A stretch of DNA of 64,000 bases from Lelliottia sp. WAP21 (GCF_020532665.2 NZ_JAIWPG020000001.1:372001-436000), one strand, 5' to 3'. Positions 1 through 10,926 are shown, numbered from the stretch's first letter. The notes: generated by a model not told the origin, from the sequence alone. Translations and numbers: made by a program.

Positions 1-712
1 TGGTCTGGGGCATAACCCCTTTAACCCGGCCATGATTGGTTATGTGGTCCTGCTGATCTCCTTCCCGGTGCAAATGACCAGCTGGCTTCCCCCGCACGAG
101 CTCGCAGCAACCGTCCCCGGTTTTATGGATACGCTGCACATGATCTTTAGCGGCCACACGGTCGCCGGCGGGGATATGACGACACTGCGCATGGGCATTG
201 ACGGTGTGAGTCAGGCAACACCGCTGGACACCTTTAAAACGTCCCTCCATGCGGGACACAGCGTTGACCAGGTCATGCAGTACCCTATTTTTCGCGGTGT
301 ACTGGCTGGGGAAGGCTGGGAGTGGGTGAACCTCGCCTGGCTTGCGGGCGGTGCATTCCTGTTGTGGAACAAAACCATTCGCTGGCATATCCCGGTCAGT
401 TTTCTTGTCACGCTGACCGTCTGCTCAACCCTGGGCTGGGCGTTCTCTTCCGAGCCGCTCCCGAGCCCTGTTATGCAGCTCTTCTCCGGCGCAACCATGA
501 TCGGCGCGTTCTTTATTTTGACCGACCCGGTGACCGCTTCCACCACCAACCGTGGACGCCTGATTTTCGGCGCGCTGGCAGGACTGCTGGTGTGGTTAAT
601 CCGCAGCTTTGGCGGCTATCCGGATGGCGTTGCCTTTGCCGTGCTGCTGGCCAATATCACCGTACCGTTAATCGACTATTACACGCGCCCTCGCGTCTAT
701 GGTCATCGCTAG
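1..712 (+). CDS. rsxD: RsxD, electron transport complex subunit D (5' truncated)
   Basis: This is the C-terminal part of RsxD (RnfD family), an inner-membrane subunit of the Rsx complex, which keeps the SoxR regulator reduced. The reading frame is open from base 2, so the start lies left of the window. Several hydrophobic membrane segments are visible. The SGAT motif (threonine codon at 494-496) is the conserved site where RnfD-type proteins carry covalently bound FMN. rsxG follows after 9 bases, as in the E. coli rsxABCDGE-nth operon. The family assignment is secure; the truncation is only the window edge. Confidence 0.97.
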   Translation, partial: GLGHNPFNPAMIGYVVLLISFPVQMTSWLPPHELAATVPGFMDTLHMIFSGHTVAGGDMTTLRMGIDGVSQATPLDTFKTSLHAGHSVDQVMQYPIFRGVLAGEGWEWVNLAWLAGGAFLLWNKTIRWHIPVSFLVTLTVCSTLGWAFSSEPLPSPVMQLFSGATMIGAFFILTDPVTASTTNRGRLIFGALAGLLVWLIRSFGGYPDGVAFAVLLANITVPLIDYYTRPRVYGHR

Positions 713-721
713 GAGATCGCC

Positions 722-1342
722 ATGCTAAAAACAATGCAAAAACACGGCGTGACGCTGGCAATTTTCGCCGCAGCCCTGACAGGGCTGACCGCATTGGTCA
801 ACGAACTGACCAAATCAACCATTGATGAGCAGGCAGCAAACCAGCAAAAAGCGTTATTCGATCAGGTGATACCGTCCGACGTGTATGATAATGATCTGCA
901 AAATAGCTGCTTTATCGTTCAGGCTCCTCAGCTTGGCAAAGGGTCGCATCGGGTATTTATTGCGCGCAAAGGCGACACCGCCGTGGGTGCCGTGATGGAA
1001 ACCACCGCGCCGGATGGCTATTCTGGTGCGATTCAGCTGCTGGTAGGCACCGATTTCTCCGGAAAGGTGTTCGGTACCCGTGTGACGGAACATCACGAAA
1101 CGCCGGGCCTTGGGGATAAGATTGAGCTGCGTTTAAGCGAGTGGATTTTACATTTTGCCGGTAAAGTGATTCATGGCGAAGACGATACCGCCTTTGCCGT
1201 TAAAAAAGACGGCGGTGAGTTTGACCAGTTTACCGGCGCGACCATTACACCGCGTGCCGTCGTGAATGCCGTGAAACGGGCAGGTCTGTACGCTGAGACC
1301 CTGCCGGCACAACTCGATACACTTCCCGCCTGTGAGGAGTAA
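722..1342 (+). CDS. rsxG: RsxG, electron transport complex subunit G
   Basis: RsxG (RnfG family), 206 residues, is a membrane-anchored periplasmic flavoprotein of the Rsx complex. One N-terminal membrane helix (about residues 9-27) is followed by the FMN-binding domain. The TGAT motif at residues 171-174 contains Thr174, the covalent FMN attachment site of this family. It lies 9 bases after rsxD and 2 bases before rsxE, consistent with one transcript. Length is typical and nothing is unusual. Confidence 0.97.
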   Translation: MLKTMQKHGVTLAIFAAALTGLTALVNELTKSTIDEQAANQQKALFDQVIPSDVYDNDLQNSCFIVQAPQLGKGSHRVFIARKGDTAVGAVMETTAPDGYSGAIQLLVGTDFSGKVFGTRVTEHHETPGLGDKIELRLSEWILHFAGKVIHGEDDTAFAVKKDGGEFDQFTGATITPRAVVNAVKRAGLYAETLPAQLDTLPACEE

Positions 1343-1344
1343 AC

Positions 1345-2031
1345 ATGAGCCAGGTTAAAGAGGTTATTGTCCAGGGTCTCTGGAAAAACAACTCCGCGCT
1401 GGTACAGCTGCTGGGCATGTGCCCCCTGCTGGCGGTGACCTCGACTGCCACCAATGCCCTGGGTCTGGGACTGGCAACGACGCTGGTCCTGACGCTGACG
1501 AATCTGTCTATTTCAGCGCTACGTCGCTGGACACCGTCAGAAATCCGTATTCCTATTTACGTGATGATCATCGCCTCGGTGGTGAGCGTGGTCCAGATGT
1601 TGATAAACGCTTATGCGTTTGGTCTGTATCAGTCGCTGGGGATCTTTATTCCGCTGATCGTCACCAACTGTATTGTTGTTGGCCGTGCAGAAGCCTTTGC
1701 GGTGAAAAACGATCCGCTGATTTCCGCACTCGACGGCTTTGCTATCGGCATGGGCGCTACCGGTGCCATGTTCGTACTGGGCTCAATGCGTGAAATACTG
1801 GGCAACGGAACCCTGTTTGACGGCGCTGATGCCTTACTGGGCAGCTGGGCGAAGTCTCTGCGCATTGAAGTGTTCCATACGGATACGCCGTTCCTGCTGG
1901 CTATGCTGCCACCCGGTGCGTTTATCGGCCTGGGCATGATGTTGGCGGTGAAATATATTATTGATGAAAAGCGCCAGCGCCGGGCAGCGGAGCGTAGCGC
2001 GCAGGAAGGGATCCCCGAGAAGGCTTCATGA
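1345..2031 (+). CDS. rsxE: RsxE, electron transport complex subunit E
   Basis: RsxE, 228 residues, is a polytopic inner-membrane protein of the RnfE/NqrD family and part of the SoxR-reducing Rsx complex. About six hydrophobic segments can be seen, and the tail after residue 205 is charged and cytoplasmic. It starts 2 bases after rsxG, and its stop overlaps the nth start by four bases (ATGA), indicating translational coupling. The length is close to that of E. coli RsxE. Confidence 0.97.
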   Translation: MSQVKEVIVQGLWKNNSALVQLLGMCPLLAVTSTATNALGLGLATTLVLTLTNLSISALRRWTPSEIRIPIYVMIIASVVSVVQMLINAYAFGLYQSLGIFIPLIVTNCIVVGRAEAFAVKNDPLISALDGFAIGMGATGAMFVLGSMREILGNGTLFDGADALLGSWAKSLRIEVFHTDTPFLLAMLPPGAFIGLGMMLAVKYIIDEKRQRRAAERSAQEGIPEKAS

Positions 2032-2663
2032 ACAAAGAGAAACGCATCACCATTCTTTCTCGCTTGCGGGAGAATGACCCACACCCCACAACGGAGCTGA
2101 ATTTCTCCTCGCCTTTCGAACTGCTGATTGCGGTGCTGCTTTCTGCTCAGGCCACCGACGTCAGCGTCAATAAAGCAACGGCGAAACTCTATCCGGTCGC
2201 GAATACCCCAGCCGCCATCCTCGCGCTTGGCGTCGACGGCGTGAAATCTTATATTAAGACGATCGGCTTGTTTAACAGCAAAGCTGAAAACGTCATCAAA
2301 ACCTGCCGTATTCTGCTTGAACAGCACGGTGGCGAGGTGCCGGAAGACCGGGCTGCGCTGGAAGCCTTACCCGGCGTCGGACGTAAAACCGCTAACGTGG
2401 TGCTTAATACAGCCTTTGGCTGGCCGACCATCGCCGTTGATACCCATATCTTCCGCGTCTGTAATCGCACTCATTTCGCTCCAGGCAAGAATGTAGAGCA
2501 GGTGGAAGAAAAACTACTGAAGGTGGTTCCGGCGGAGTTTAAGGTCGATTGCCATCACTGGTTCATCCTGCACGGTCGTTACACCTGCATAGCGCGTAAA
2601 CCTCGCTGTGGCTCCTGCATTATTGAAGATTTATGCGAATACAAAGAGAAAGTGTACGCCTGA
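2028..2663 (+). CDS. nth: Endonuclease III (DNA glycosylase/AP lyase)
   Basis: Endonuclease III, 211 residues, removes oxidised pyrimidines from DNA and cleaves at the resulting abasic site. The helix-hairpin-helix LPGVGRK ends in catalytic Lys120, and Asp138 is in VDTH. The [4Fe-4S] ligands Cys187, Cys194, Cys197 and Cys203 are spaced C-x6-C-x2-C-x5-C. The length equals that of E. coli Nth. It is the last gene of the rsx operon and overlaps rsxE by four bases. Confidence 0.98.
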   Translation: MNKEKRITILSRLRENDPHPTTELNFSSPFELLIAVLLSAQATDVSVNKATAKLYPVANTPAAILALGVDGVKSYIKTIGLFNSKAENVIKTCRILLEQHGGEVPEDRAALEALPGVGRKTANVVLNTAFGWPTIAVDTHIFRVCNRTHFAPGKNVEQVEEKLLKVVPAEFKVDCHHWFILHGRYTCIARKPRCGSCIIEDLCEYKEKVYA

Positions 2664-2709
2664 GCCCTCTCTTTTTTTCCGTCAACCGCATATACATCTC
2701 CTTACAACC

Positions 2710-2732
2710 GACAGGCTTATTGTAAGCCTGTC
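2710..2732 (+). terminator. Hairpin downstream of nth
   Basis: A perfect 10-bp stem (2710-2719 with 2723-2732) and a three-base loop lie 46 bases after the nth stop. Only a short T run follows, so it may be a weak terminator or a 3'-end stabilising hairpin of the rsx-nth transcript. Confidence 0.5.
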
Positions 2733-2786
2733 ATTTGCCCCATCTTTATTCGCCTTTTTCCTTTACAGACCTGTGGAATATGCGGT

Positions 2787-2819
2787 CAATTAACAATCAA
2801 ACAGGTTAATTGTTTTTTT
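2787..2819 (+). terminator. Rho-independent terminator in the nth-dtpA spacer
   Basis: An 8-bp A/T-rich stem (2787-2794 with 2805-2812) with a ten-base loop is followed directly by seven T residues (2813-2819). This is the better terminator candidate of the region. It lies about 120 bases past nth, so it could end read-through from rsx-nth or an unannotated short RNA. Confidence 0.5.
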
Positions 2820-2842
2820 CTCAGCGAAATTTTCTATACATA

Positions 2843-2858
2843 TGTGATCGCGATCACT
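2843..2858. promoter_or_regulatory. CRP-like palindrome upstream of dtpA
   Basis: TGTGA (2843-2847), a six-base spacer, then TCACT (2854-2858) matches the CRP core TGTGA-N6-TCACA with one mismatch. The inner 12-mer TGATCGCGATCA is a perfect palindrome. It lies about 420 bases before the dtpA start, which is far for direct activation unless a distal promoter exists. Confidence 0.45.
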
Positions 2859-3278
2859 CTGATAACGTGGTGTTGGATTTTTGTTGCCAAAATGACGCTA
2901 ACCCCTTGTACAGGCTGTATCCAGTCGCGCTAAAGCAACAGATTAAACCAGACATTTTTCAGAATATGGGCTATATGACTGCCTTTTGCGCAAGACAGCA
3001 GAACATATCGCCATACGGGATTTCTGACCGGGGGTAAGTAGTGAAAAAAACTACCAATATCGAAGCGGAAAGATTTAACGCTAAATAACATTTGTATGAT
3101 CCGATGATTATACCACGTCAGATATATGTAACAGAGTATTACAAATGACTTGTCAGAACAGACAGGATAGTGAACATTACCTGCCGTTTCCCCTCCCAAT
3201 ATAACTATAAGGCGAATGGACTACGGTCTTACGCTGTGAACACCCCCGTTAATATGGGATGTAAAAAAAGAGGTATAT

Positions 3279-4787
3279 GTGTCTACTGCAAACAATAAAC
3301 CAACAGAAGAAAGCGTCAGTCTGAACGCTTTCAAACAACCAAGAGCGTTTTATCTCATCTTCTCTATCGAGTTATGGGAACGCTTTGGTTATTACGGCCT
3401 GCAAGGGATTATGGCTGTCTACCTGGTTAAACAGCTGGGTATGTCTGAAGCGGATTCCATCACACTGTTCTCTTCTTTTAGTGCCTTAGTTTACGGTCTG
3501 GTCGCTGTCGGCGGCTGGCTGGGCGATAAAGTACTGGGTACCAAACGCGTTATCATGCTGGGTGCCATCGTGCTGGCGATTGGTTATGCACTGGTTGCAT
3601 GGTCCGGTCACGATGCCGCAGTGGTCTATATGGGTATGGCAGCCATTGCCGTCGGTAACGGCTTGTTCAAAGCCAACCCATCTTCCCTGCTCTCCACCTG
3701 CTACGCAAAAGATGACCCGCGTCTGGACGGTGCTTTCACCATGTACTATATGTCGGTGAACATTGGTTCCTTCTTCTCTATGCTGGCGACTCCATGGCTG
3801 GCAGCGAAGTATGGCTGGAGCGTTGCGTTCTCACTGTCCGTCGTGGGCATGCTGATTACCGTCGTGAACTTTGCCTTCTGCAAGCGCTGGGTGAAACAGT
3901 ACGGTTCTAAGCCAGACTTCGAACCTGTCCACATGGGCAAGCTGATGGCGACTATCGCAGGTGTTGTGGTGCTGGTTGCTATTGCCACCTGGCTGCTGCA
4001 CAACCAGGGCGTGGCACGCGCGGTTCTGGGTGTGGTTGCCCTGGGTATCGTCTGTATCTTTGCAAAAGAAGCCTTCGCCATGAAAGGTGCAGCACGTCGT
4101 AAGATGATTGTTGCCTTTATTCTGATGCTGGAAGCGATTGTCTTCTTCGTGCTGTACAGCCAGATGCCTACCTCACTGAACTTCTTCGCCATTCGTAACG
4201 TTGAGCACTCTATTCTGGGTATCGCGTTCGAGCCAGAGCAGTATCAGGCGCTGAACCCGTTCTGGATCATGATTGGTAGCCCGATTCTGGCCGCAATCTA
4301 TAACAAGATGGGCGACCGCATGCCAATGCCGCACAAGTTTGCGATCGGCATGCTGCTGTGTTCGGGTGCGTTCCTCGTACTGCCGCTGGGCACCAAGTTT
4401 GCCACCGACGCAGGCATCGTGTCCGTGAGCTGGCTGATTCTGAGCTACGCCCTGCAGTCCATCGGTGAACTGATGATCTCCGGTCTGGGTCTGGCAATGG
4501 TCGCACAGCTGGTTCCGCAGCGTCTGATGGGCTTCATTATGGGTAGCTGGTTCCTGACAACGGCAGGCGCGGCACTGATTGCCGGTAAAATCGCAAATCT
4601 GATGGCTGTGCCTGAGAACGTCACCGATCCGCTGGTCTCCCTGGAAGTTTATGGTCGTGTGTTCATGCAGATTGGTATCGCTACCGCAGTCATTGCCGTG
4701 CTGATGATGCTGACTGCACCGAAACTGAATCGTATGACGGTGGACGACGACAAGCCGGCAAAAAGCGCGGATACCGCGACGGCCTGA
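3279..4787 (+). CDS. dtpA: Dipeptide/tripeptide permease A
   Basis: DtpA (formerly TppB), 502 residues, is a proton-coupled di- and tripeptide importer of the POT family in the inner membrane. The POT signature [10 protein letters not shown] is near residue 31-40, and about fourteen hydrophobic segments run through the protein. I chose the GTG at 3279 because an AGAGG ribosome site ends five bases upstream and the N-terminus [10 protein letters not shown] matches E. coli DtpA, which I recall also starts with GTG. It stands alone with a 615-base upstream region and its own terminator. Confidence 0.97.
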   Translation: MSTANNKPTEESVSLNAFKQPRAFYLIFSIELWERFGYYGLQGIMAVYLVKQLGMSEADSITLFSSFSALVYGLVAVGGWLGDKVLGTKRVIMLGAIVLAIGYALVAWSGHDAAVVYMGMAAIAVGNGLFKANPSSLLSTCYAKDDPRLDGAFTMYYMSVNIGSFFSMLATPWLAAKYGWSVAFSLSVVGMLITVVNFAFCKRWVKQYGSKPDFEPVHMGKLMATIAGVVVLVAIATWLLHNQGVARAVLGVVALGIVCIFAKEAFAMKGAARRKMIVAFILMLEAIVFFVLYSQMPTSLNFFAIRNVEHSILGIAFEPEQYQALNPFWIMIGSPILAAIYNKMGDRMPMPHKFAIGMLLCSGAFLVLPLGTKFATDAGIVSVSWLILSYALQSIGELMISGLGLAMVAQLVPQRLMGFIMGSWFLTTAGAALIAGKIANLMAVPENVTDPLVSLEVYGRVFMQIGIATAVIAVLMMLTAPKLNRMTVDDDKPAKSADTATA

Positions 4788-4815
4788 TTGTTCTCGGGAA
4801 ACGACTGAAGAGAAG

Positions 4816-4846
4816 CTGCTAACTGTGCGTTAGCGGATTTTTTTTT
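4816..4846 (+). terminator. dtpA terminator
   Basis: An 8-bp stem (4816-4823 with 4829-4836, one G-T pair) with a five-base loop is followed by nine T residues. It lies 29 bases after the dtpA stop and separates it from gstA. Confidence 0.85.
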
Positions 4847-4895
4847 ATCCTGCGCCGCACTACCATGTAAGAACCTCAGCACAAAGGAGTTACCG

Positions 4896-5501
4896 ATGAA
4901 ACTGTTCTACAAACCGGGTGCCTGTTCGCTTGCTTCACACATTACGCTGCGAGAGAGCGGTAAGGATTTCACGCTCGATGGCGTCGACCTGATGAAAAAA
5001 CGCCTCGAGAACGGCGATGACTTCTTCGCAATTAACCCGAAGGGACAGGTTCCCGCACTCCTGTTAGATGACGGTACGCTGCTCACCGAAGGCGTCGCCA
5101 TTATGCAGTTCCTGGCTGACACCGTACCCGATCGTCAGCTACTGGCTCCTGCGGGCAGCATTGCACGCTATAAAACGCTGGAATGGCTGAACTATATTGC
5201 GACCGAACTGCACAAAGGTTTTACGCCACTGTTCCGCCCGGATACGCCAGAAGAGTACAAACCCACCGTGCGTACGATGCTGGAAAAAAAGCTGCAGTAT
5301 ATTAATGAGTCTTTAAAAGACGACCAGTGGATTTGTGGCGCACGCTTCACGATTGCCGATGCGTATTTGTTTACCGTCCTGCGCTGGGCGCGTGCGGTTA
5401 AGTTGAATATGGACGGATTAGATCATATTGCAGCGTATATGAAACGTGTCGAAGAGCGCCCTGCGGTTGCGGCGGCGTTGAGCGCGGAAGGCCTGAACTA
5501 A
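4896..5501 (+). CDS. gstA: Glutathione S-transferase
   Basis: GstA, 201 residues, is a beta-class cytosolic glutathione S-transferase that conjugates or reduces electrophiles using glutathione. The N-terminal thioredoxin-fold domain starts [15 protein letters not shown], with the class-typical Cys10. The helical C-terminal domain contains the conserved [14 protein letters not shown] segment. An AAGGAG ribosome site precedes the ATG. It is a single-gene unit between the dtpA terminator and a palindromic element. Confidence 0.96.
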   Translation: MKLFYKPGACSLASHITLRESGKDFTLDGVDLMKKRLENGDDFFAINPKGQVPALLLDDGTLLTEGVAIMQFLADTVPDRQLLAPAGSIARYKTLEWLNYIATELHKGFTPLFRPDTPEEYKPTVRTMLEKKLQYINESLKDDQWICGARFTIADAYLFTVLRWARAVKLNMDGLDHIAAYMKRVEERPAVAAALSAEGLN

Positions 5502-5517
5502 CAAGTACGTTTAACGA

Positions 5518-5585
5518 TGCCGGATGGCGCAACGGTAACCCATGGTGTATAGCCGGTTAATCGTCGCGCCTTCCGGCACTTTTTT
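5518..5585. repeat. REP-like palindrome between gstA and pdxY
   Basis: GCCGGATGGCGC (5519-5530) is inverted as GCGCCTTCCGGC (5566-5577), with T residues after the right arm. The GCCGGATGGCGC core resembles enterobacterial REP/BIME elements, which sit between convergent genes as here. It may also act as a bidirectional terminator. Confidence 0.65.
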
Positions 5586-6444
5586 AAAGCTGGGTTGCGC
5601 TAAAATAGTGCTCTGGTTTCGCGATACGATCCTGTGCCGCGACGACCTGCAACTCGTACTCCTGCATATTTTTCGTCGCAATCATTATTTCGTATACCGC
5701 CGCCGTTACATGCTCAAGCGCATCGCGCAACGAAGCCCCTTGCAGCAATTTGACCAACAGTAACCCACTGGTCACATCACCCACGCCAACCGGCTGACGC
5801 GCGCCAAAATCCACCAGCGGCCGACTGATATGCCATGCCTCATCCTTCGTGACCAGCAACATTTCGAAGCGATCCTGGCTCAGTCCCGCACGCGCAAGAT
5901 GCTTCACCAGCACAATTTCCGGCCCTTGGGCAATCAGTTCACGGGAAGCGGCTACCGCGTCGTCGACGCTATTGACCGGATGCTCGCAGAGTATTTCCAG
6001 CTCGATAAGATTGGGGGCAATAATGTCGCTTGCAGGCAGCGCGTGGCGCACGTGAAACTCAGCCACGCCCGGCGCAACAATGCAGCCTTTCTCAGGGTGC
6101 CCCATGACCGGGTCGCAAAAATATTTTGCCGCCGGGTTAGCCGCCTTCACCTGACGCACGATGCCGAGGATATGCTCGCCCTGCTCTGCCGAGCCGAGAT
6201 AGCCGCTCAGGACCGCGTCACAGCGTTTGAGCTGGTCGATATCGGCAATACCTTGCACGATCTCGGTAAGATGCGAGGGAGGCATGACGCAACCGGTCCA
6301 TTTGCCATATTGCGTATGATTAGAAAACTGTACGGTGTTTAAAGGCCAGACATTGGCGCCAAGGCGACGCATGGGGAATTCCGCTGCACTGTTACCCGCA
6401 TGTCCAAAAACAACGTGGGACTGAATGGCGAGGATGTTATTCAT
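5584..6444 (-). CDS. pdxY: Pyridoxal kinase PdxY
   Basis: PdxY, 286 residues, phosphorylates pyridoxal in the vitamin B6 salvage pathway. It belongs to the ribokinase-like family; the C-terminal [15 protein letters not shown] segment holds the anion hole and catalytic Asp. I start at 6444 because the protein [20 protein letters not shown] aligns with E. coli PdxY; the longer frame adds 25 unsupported residues. It follows tyrS by 62 bases and pdxH lies beyond, so two B6 genes flank tyrS as in E. coli. Confidence 0.96.
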   Translation of the reverse strand: MNNILAIQSHVVFGHAGNSAAEFPMRRLGANVWPLNTVQFSNHTQYGKWTGCVMPPSHLTEIVQGIADIDQLKRCDAVLSGYLGSAEQGEHILGIVRQVKAANPAAKYFCDPVMGHPEKGCIVAPGVAEFHVRHALPASDIIAPNLIELEILCEHPVNSVDDAVAASRELIAQGPEIVLVKHLARAGLSQDRFEMLLVTKDEAWHISRPLVDFGARQPVGVGDVTSGLLLVKLLQGASLRDALEHVTAAVYEIMIATKNMQEYELQVVAAQDRIAKPEHYFSATQL

Positions 6445-6506
6445 TTTTCTTACCACAACCCTGAAAATAAAGGGGCGTGGTTTCCCACGCCCCTGCTGAC
6501 TGTTAA

Positions 6507-7781
6507 TTACTTCCAGCAAACCAGACAGTAGTTCTTTTTACCACGACGCAGCAGGGTATAACGGCCATACAGACGGTCACCGTCAACAAAGGTGTATTCC
6601 GGATCGGCCTGCTTCTCGCCGTTAATGGTAATTGCATTAGACGCAATCGTTTTACGCGCCTGGCCGCGAGACGGCTGAAGCTCGGAATCCACCAGCGCCT
6701 GCATCAAATCGGCACCCTTTTCCATCTCAACCATTGGAACGCCATCCTGCGCCAGCTGTTCGAAGTCTTCTTCGCTCAGATCGCTTAAGGTGCCGTTGAA
6801 TAAGCTTGCCGTGATACGTTTCGCCGCAGCGAGACCGGCTTCGCCGTGAACCAGTTTGGTCACCTGATCGGCCAGCACATACTGTGCGCGTGGCGCTTTG
6901 CCGCTGTTTTTATCTTCTTCTTCCAGGGCATTGATCTCGGCAATGTCCATGAAGGTGAAGAATTTCAGGAAGCGGTAAACGTCGGCATCAGCCGTGTTAA
7001 TCCAGAACTGGTAGAATTTGTACGGGCTGGTTTTCTTCGGATCGAGCCATACCGCGCCACCTTCAGTTTTACCGAATTTGGTGCCATCCGCTTTGGTGAT
7101 CAGCGGAACGGTCAGGCCGAATACCTGATTCTGGTGCAGACGACGGGTCAAATCGATACCCGAGGTAATATTACCCCACTGATCGGATCCCCCAATTTGC
7201 AGCGCAACGCCATGCAGTTTATTCAGGCAGGCAAAATCATAACCTTGCAACAGGTTGTAAGAGAACTCGGTAAAAGAGATGCCCTGATCGTCACGGTTCA
7301 GACGCTGTTTGACCGCTTCTTTGTTGATCATCTGATTAACAGAGAAGTGCTTGCCGATATCACGGAGGAAGGTCAGCACATTCATGCTACCAAACCAGTC
7401 GTAGTTGTTAGCCGCAATGGCCGAGTTTTCACCGCAGTCGAAATCAAGGAACGGGGCGACCTGCTTGCGAATTTTGTCTACCCACTCCTGCACGGTATCT
7501 TCCGTATTCAGCTTACGCTCGGCGGCTTTAAAGCTTGGGTCACCAATCAGACCGGTCGCGCCACCCACAAGAGCAACAGGTTTATGGCCCATCTCCTGGA
7601 AGCGTTTCAGGCATAACAAGGGAACAAGATGCCCCAAATGCAAGCTGTCGGCGGTGGGATCGAAGCCGCAATAGAGCGCGATCGGGCCTTGCGCCAGTCG
7701 CTCTGCTAACGCTTCTTCATCCGTCACCTGAGCCACGAGGCCCCGCTCTTGCAATTGTTTAATCAAGTTACTGCTTGCCAT
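6507..7781 (-). CDS. tyrS: Tyrosyl-tRNA synthetase
   Basis: TyrS, 424 residues, charges tRNA-Tyr with tyrosine. This class I synthetase has the HIGH-type motif HLGH at residues 48-51, the KMSKS-type motif KFGKT near residue 235 and a C-terminal S4-like RNA-binding domain (last 70 residues). The start at 7781 gives the E. coli N-terminus [10 protein letters not shown] with a GGAGA site upstream; the longer frame is rejected. The gene lies between pdxH and pdxY on the same strand. Confidence 0.98.
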   Translation of the reverse strand: MASSNLIKQLQERGLVAQVTDEEALAERLAQGPIALYCGFDPTADSLHLGHLVPLLCLKRFQEMGHKPVALVGGATGLIGDPSFKAAERKLNTEDTVQEWVDKIRKQVAPFLDFDCGENSAIAANNYDWFGSMNVLTFLRDIGKHFSVNQMINKEAVKQRLNRDDQGISFTEFSYNLLQGYDFACLNKLHGVALQIGGSDQWGNITSGIDLTRRLHQNQVFGLTVPLITKADGTKFGKTEGGAVWLDPKKTSPYKFYQFWINTADADVYRFLKFFTFMDIAEINALEEEDKNSGKAPRAQYVLADQVTKLVHGEAGLAAAKRITASLFNGTLSDLSEEDFEQLAQDGVPMVEMEKGADLMQALVDSELQPSRGQARKTIASNAITINGEKQADPEYTFVDGDRLYGRYTLLRRGKKNYCLVCWK

Positions 7782-7906
7782 CAAATTCTCCATGTATAAA
7801 CGACTGCACCTCTGTCGGTACACGACTTTTCGCCTAACGCGAAAGGTACATAGAATAAAGCGCAAGCGCGGCGTGCGCTAGCGCTTAACACAACAAATTT
7901 CAGGGA

Positions 7907-8563
7907 TTAGGGGGCCAGTCGGTCAATTTTCCATGCGCCATTGTCGCGCTGGTATAAAAAGCGGTCATGGAGACGATGTTCACCGCCCTGCCAGAACTCC
8001 ATCTGTTCGATGGGAATACGAAAACCGCCCCAGAAGCTTGGCAAAGGGATTTCGCCCTGCTGGAATTTTTGCTTCAGTTCGAGGAATTTGCTCTCCAGCA
8101 CGCCACGGGCGGAGATACGGCTCGACTGTTTTGACACCCAGGCACCAATCTGACTATCGCGCGGGCGACTGTGGAAATATTTGACGACTTCCAGGGTGGA
8201 AAGGCGTTCGGCTTTGCCCGTCACCATCACCTGGCGCTCCAGCATATGCCACGGGAACAGCAGGCTAATGCGAGGATTATTTTCCAGATGGTGGGCTTTG
8301 CGGCTGCCCAGATTGGTGTAGAACACCAGGCCTTTTTCATCATAGTGCTTGAGCAAGACGATACGCTGGTAGGGCTGACCGTTTTCATCCACGGTCGCAA
8401 CAACCATCGCCGTAGGGTCGGCGAGTTTCGCTTCGCACGCCTGTTTCAGCCAGCGTTCAAAAAGCACGAGGGGTTCAGCGGGAAGATCCTGACGGCGCAA
8501 GCCGCCTTTGGTGTATTCACGGCGTAAATGCGCTATTTGCTGCAATTCATCGTTATCTGACAT
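7907..8563 (-). CDS. pdxH: Pyridoxamine 5'-phosphate oxidase
   Basis: PdxH, 218 residues, uses FMN and oxygen to convert pyridoxine or pyridoxamine phosphate to pyridoxal phosphate, the active cofactor. Conserved blocks include [19 protein letters not shown] (FMN binding), [11 protein letters not shown] and the C-terminal [12 protein letters not shown] motif typical of the family. The length is identical to E. coli PdxH. It is upstream of tyrS and pdxY in the same orientation. Confidence 0.97.
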   Translation of the reverse strand: MSDNDELQQIAHLRREYTKGGLRRQDLPAEPLVLFERWLKQACEAKLADPTAMVVATVDENGQPYQRIVLLKHYDEKGLVFYTNLGSRKAHHLENNPRISLLFPWHMLERQVMVTGKAERLSTLEVVKYFHSRPRDSQIGAWVSKQSSRISARGVLESKFLELKQKFQQGEIPLPSFWGGFRIPIEQMEFWQGGEHRLHDRFLYQRDNGAWKIDRLAP

Positions 8564-8620
8564 GACGTTAGCTGAGATAAGGAGTGGGTGGCGCTATTGT
8601 GCGCCGCCCCTCAGAAAATC

Positions 8621-8944
8621 TCAACGCTTTGGATTCTGCAGCGTGCAGTTGCTCAGCACCACATTGTCGCGCTTGTACACCGTTGCACTGTCGCCTTTTG
8701 ACCAGAAGACATAAATGCCATCAGTGTAACGCGTGCCCGATGCGGACATGCCCTGTTTCAGGGTCAACAGCTTATTGTCGAAGACAAAACTGGCTTCCTG
8801 ACGCGGATTGTTGAGCTTCACCGTCAGCGGTTTTTCGTCACAGCGATATTCCAGCGTGTCGGTATGCATACGTTCCACAAACTGATTGTAGTAGCTACAA
8901 CCCGAGAGCATGAGAGGGATAAAAGCGAGAAGAATTTTTTTCAT
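8621..8944 (-). CDS. mliC: Membrane-bound C-type lysozyme inhibitor MliC
   Basis: MliC (YdhA), 107 residues, is an outer-membrane lipoprotein that blocks C-type lysozyme. The start at 8944 gives a lipoprotein signal peptide with lipobox LSGC, modified at Cys16. The MliC fold is recognisable in FVFDNKLL and [19 protein letters not shown], the latter carrying the lysozyme-contact region. A longer frame adds 30 residues before the signal peptide and is rejected. It lies downstream of anmK and upstream of pdxH, as in E. coli. Confidence 0.95.
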   Translation of the reverse strand: MKKILLAFIPLMLSGCSYYNQFVERMHTDTLEYRCDEKPLTVKLNNPRQEASFVFDNKLLTLKQGMSASGTRYTDGIYVFWSKGDSATVYKRDNVVLSNCTLQNPKR

Positions 8945-9039
8945 GGGCCTGTTCCGAAGACTATCCTGGTCCTGGAGGGCAAAAACACCCTCCTCTGGTT
9001 CGTCAGATTTTAACGGCAACAGATCGCCCTGCAATTCAG

Positions 9040-10164
9040 TTAACTCTGATTATTCCGTGGATTGGCCGGAAAAATGGCCCCTAATACGCTGGCTTCACGA
9101 GCACCGGTCACGGAAGGCAGATTTCCCGGCAACCCGGCGACCGTGCGCCAGGCAAGCCAGGCGAAAGCCAGCGCCTCCATATCATCGCCGCTTACGCCTG
9201 CTTCATCCGTTGTGGTGACTTCAATCCCCGGCAAAAGCCCCGCCAGTCGCGCCATTAACAATGGATTCCGGCTTCCCCCGCCGCATACCAGCAGACGTTC
9301 ACAGCCGCCGCTTAAAAGCACCTGTTCTGCAATTGACGTTGCCGTCAGTTCAACCAGCGTAGCCTGAACGTCCTGTGGCGCAAGGCCCGGGAACAGTGCG
9401 AGTTGACGTTCAAGCCAGCCGTAATTGAAATATTCTCTTCCGGTGCTTTTCGGTGCGGGTAACGCAAACCAGGGATCGCTCAACATGGATTGCAGCAGAG
9501 GTATAATGACTTTGCCTTCGCATGCCCATTGCGCATCTTTATCGTACGGTTTTCCGCACTGACGCCAGATCCACGCATCCATAAGCATATTACCCGGCCC
9601 CGTGTCATAACCCCGGACAGGTTGCCCCGGAATCAGCAGGGAAAGGTTAGCTATGCCGCCGATGTTCAGCACCATTCGTCGCTCATGGGGATGCGCCAGC
9701 AAAGCCTGATGGAAGGCCGGTACAAGCGGCGCGCCCTGCCCGCCGAGGGCCATATCGCGACGCCGGAAATCACCGACCACGGCGACTCCAGTTTTTGCCA
9801 CAATCTGGTTGTTATCGCCTATTTGCAGAGTATGTGGCGCCTCTCCTGTGGGCTCATGCCAGACCGTTTGTCCGTGACAACCAATGGCGACAATATCCTG
9901 CGGGCGCAGTTTTTCTTGATCCATAAGCGCCTGAACCGCGTCGGCAAATAATGCACCCAGCTGCACGTCCAGTCGTCCAAGCTGAGAAAGTGTCAATTGC
10001 TGGCCCTGGCAAATGTCCAGTACGGCCTGTTTCAAAGCAACAGGAATCGGCCAGGTGAGGCTCGCCTGTTGCGCCACCATGTTTTCATCAATGGCAGCCA
10101 GCACAACATCTACCCCATCAAGACTGGTACCTGACATAACGCCAATGTAACGACCCGATTTCAT
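9040..10164 (-). CDS. anmK: Anhydro-N-acetylmuramic acid kinase
   Basis: AnmK, 374 residues, phosphorylates and opens 1,6-anhydro-N-acetylmuramic acid during peptidoglycan recycling, giving MurNAc-6-phosphate. The N-terminal [12 protein letters not shown] block and the ATP-binding [13 protein letters not shown] segment are diagnostic of this sugar-kinase-fold family. The length is close to that of E. coli AnmK (369 residues). It is the first gene of the minus-strand series leading to mliC, divergent from slyB. Confidence 0.97.
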   Translation of the reverse strand: MKSGRYIGVMSGTSLDGVDVVLAAIDENMVAQQASLTWPIPVALKQAVLDICQGQQLTLSQLGRLDVQLGALFADAVQALMDQEKLRPQDIVAIGCHGQTVWHEPTGEAPHTLQIGDNNQIVAKTGVAVVGDFRRRDMALGGQGAPLVPAFHQALLAHPHERRMVLNIGGIANLSLLIPGQPVRGYDTGPGNMLMDAWIWRQCGKPYDKDAQWACEGKVIIPLLQSMLSDPWFALPAPKSTGREYFNYGWLERQLALFPGLAPQDVQATLVELTATSIAEQVLLSGGCERLLVCGGGSRNPLLMARLAGLLPGIEVTTTDEAGVSGDDMEALAFAWLAWRTVAGLPGNLPSVTGAREASVLGAIFPANPRNNQS

Positions 10165-10278
10165 GCACTTTCCTTATTTGCGAGAGGTAATTAACCCCAC
10201 TCCACCATAAACCGCCCCGCTTTGCTATGACGCGATAATACTTTTTAACAATCCTTCGAACGTCATCATGGCCCGTTT

Positions 10279-10313
10279 CGTTTATGCGTTGTTAAACTAA
10301 ATTCAAGTACAAT
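10279..10313 (+). promoter_or_regulatory. PhoP box and -10 element of slyB
   Basis: CGTTTA (10279-10284) and TGTTAA (10290-10295) are separated by five bases, fitting the PhoP direct repeat (T/G)GTTTA-N5-(T/G)GTTTA with a few mismatches. A -10 hexamer TACAAT (10308-10313) lies 12 bases downstream, the usual distance in PhoP-activated promoters. slyB is a known PhoP-PhoQ target in E. coli and Salmonella. Confidence 0.75.
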
Positions 10314-10416
10314 TTTCTTATTGATAGTGCAAAGATATGATCTATGGCGTGCTATGCCATATAATTTAGCCATTACGGATGCTCAGAATGAGCGTTTTGG
10401 TGAACAGGAGATTCAA

Positions 10417-10884
10417 ATGATTTTACGTGTACTGGGCGTTTCGATGATTGGGCTGACGCTGGCGGGCTGTGTGAATAACGATTCCCTTTCAGGAGACGTT
10501 TACACCGCAGGCAAAGCGAAACAGGTTCAAAACGTCACCTACGGTACGGTTGTGAATGTACGTCCTGTCCAGATTCAGGGTGGCGACGACAACAACGTGA
10601 TCGGTGCAATCGGCGGTGCAGTTCTGGGCGGCTTCCTGGGTAATACCGTAGGCGGCGGCACTGGACGTTCACTGGCAACTGCGGCAGGTGCAGTCGCTGG
10701 CGGCGTTGCGGGTCAGGGTGTTCAGGGATCGATGAACAAAACGCAGGGCGTTGAGCTGGAAATTCGTAAAGACGACGGCAACACCATCATGGTTGTGCAG
10801 AAACAGGGTACCACCCGTTTCTCTGCAGGCCAGCGCGTGGTTCTGGCAAGCAATGGCAGCCAGGTCACCGTCTCTCCACGCTAA
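10417..10884 (+). CDS. slyB: Outer membrane lipoprotein SlyB
   Basis: SlyB, 155 residues, is a PhoP-induced outer-membrane lipoprotein that helps keep the envelope intact under stress. The start at 10417 gives signal peptide and lipobox LAGC (Cys18). A glycine-zipper segment (about residues 67-100, rich in GG and AxxxG) precedes a C-terminal beta-rich domain. The upstream 32 residues of the longer frame are not supported. A PhoP box lies upstream and a strong terminator follows. Confidence 0.96.
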   Translation: MILRVLGVSMIGLTLAGCVNNDSLSGDVYTAGKAKQVQNVTYGTVVNVRPVQIQGGDDNNVIGAIGGAVLGGFLGNTVGGGTGRSLATAAGAVAGGVAGQGVQGSMNKTQGVELEIRKDDGNTIMVVQKQGTTRFSAGQRVVLASNGSQVTVSPR

Positions 10885-10890
10885 CGTGAA

Positions 10891-10926
10891 TAAGCGATGT
10901 GGCCTTCGGACCACATCGCTTATCTT
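10891..10926 (+). terminator. slyB terminator
   Basis: A perfect 12-bp stem (10891-10902 with 10911-10922) encloses a loop containing TTCG and is followed by a T/A-rich run. It begins seven bases after the slyB stop. Confidence 0.85.

Larger units (their letters stand above)
2664..3278. other. Long nth-dtpA intergenic region
   Basis: These 615 bases hold no convincing gene. They contain two hairpins (2710-2732 and 2787-2819) and a CRP-like palindrome at 2843-2858. The remaining DNA is A/T-rich and presumably carries the dtpA promoter and a long leader. The small reading frames here have no family resemblance I recognise. Confidence 0.6.

Noticed and set aside
6846..7616. A 256-codon plus-strand frame opposite tyrS
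   Set aside because: It lies wholly within tyrS and shows no features of its own.
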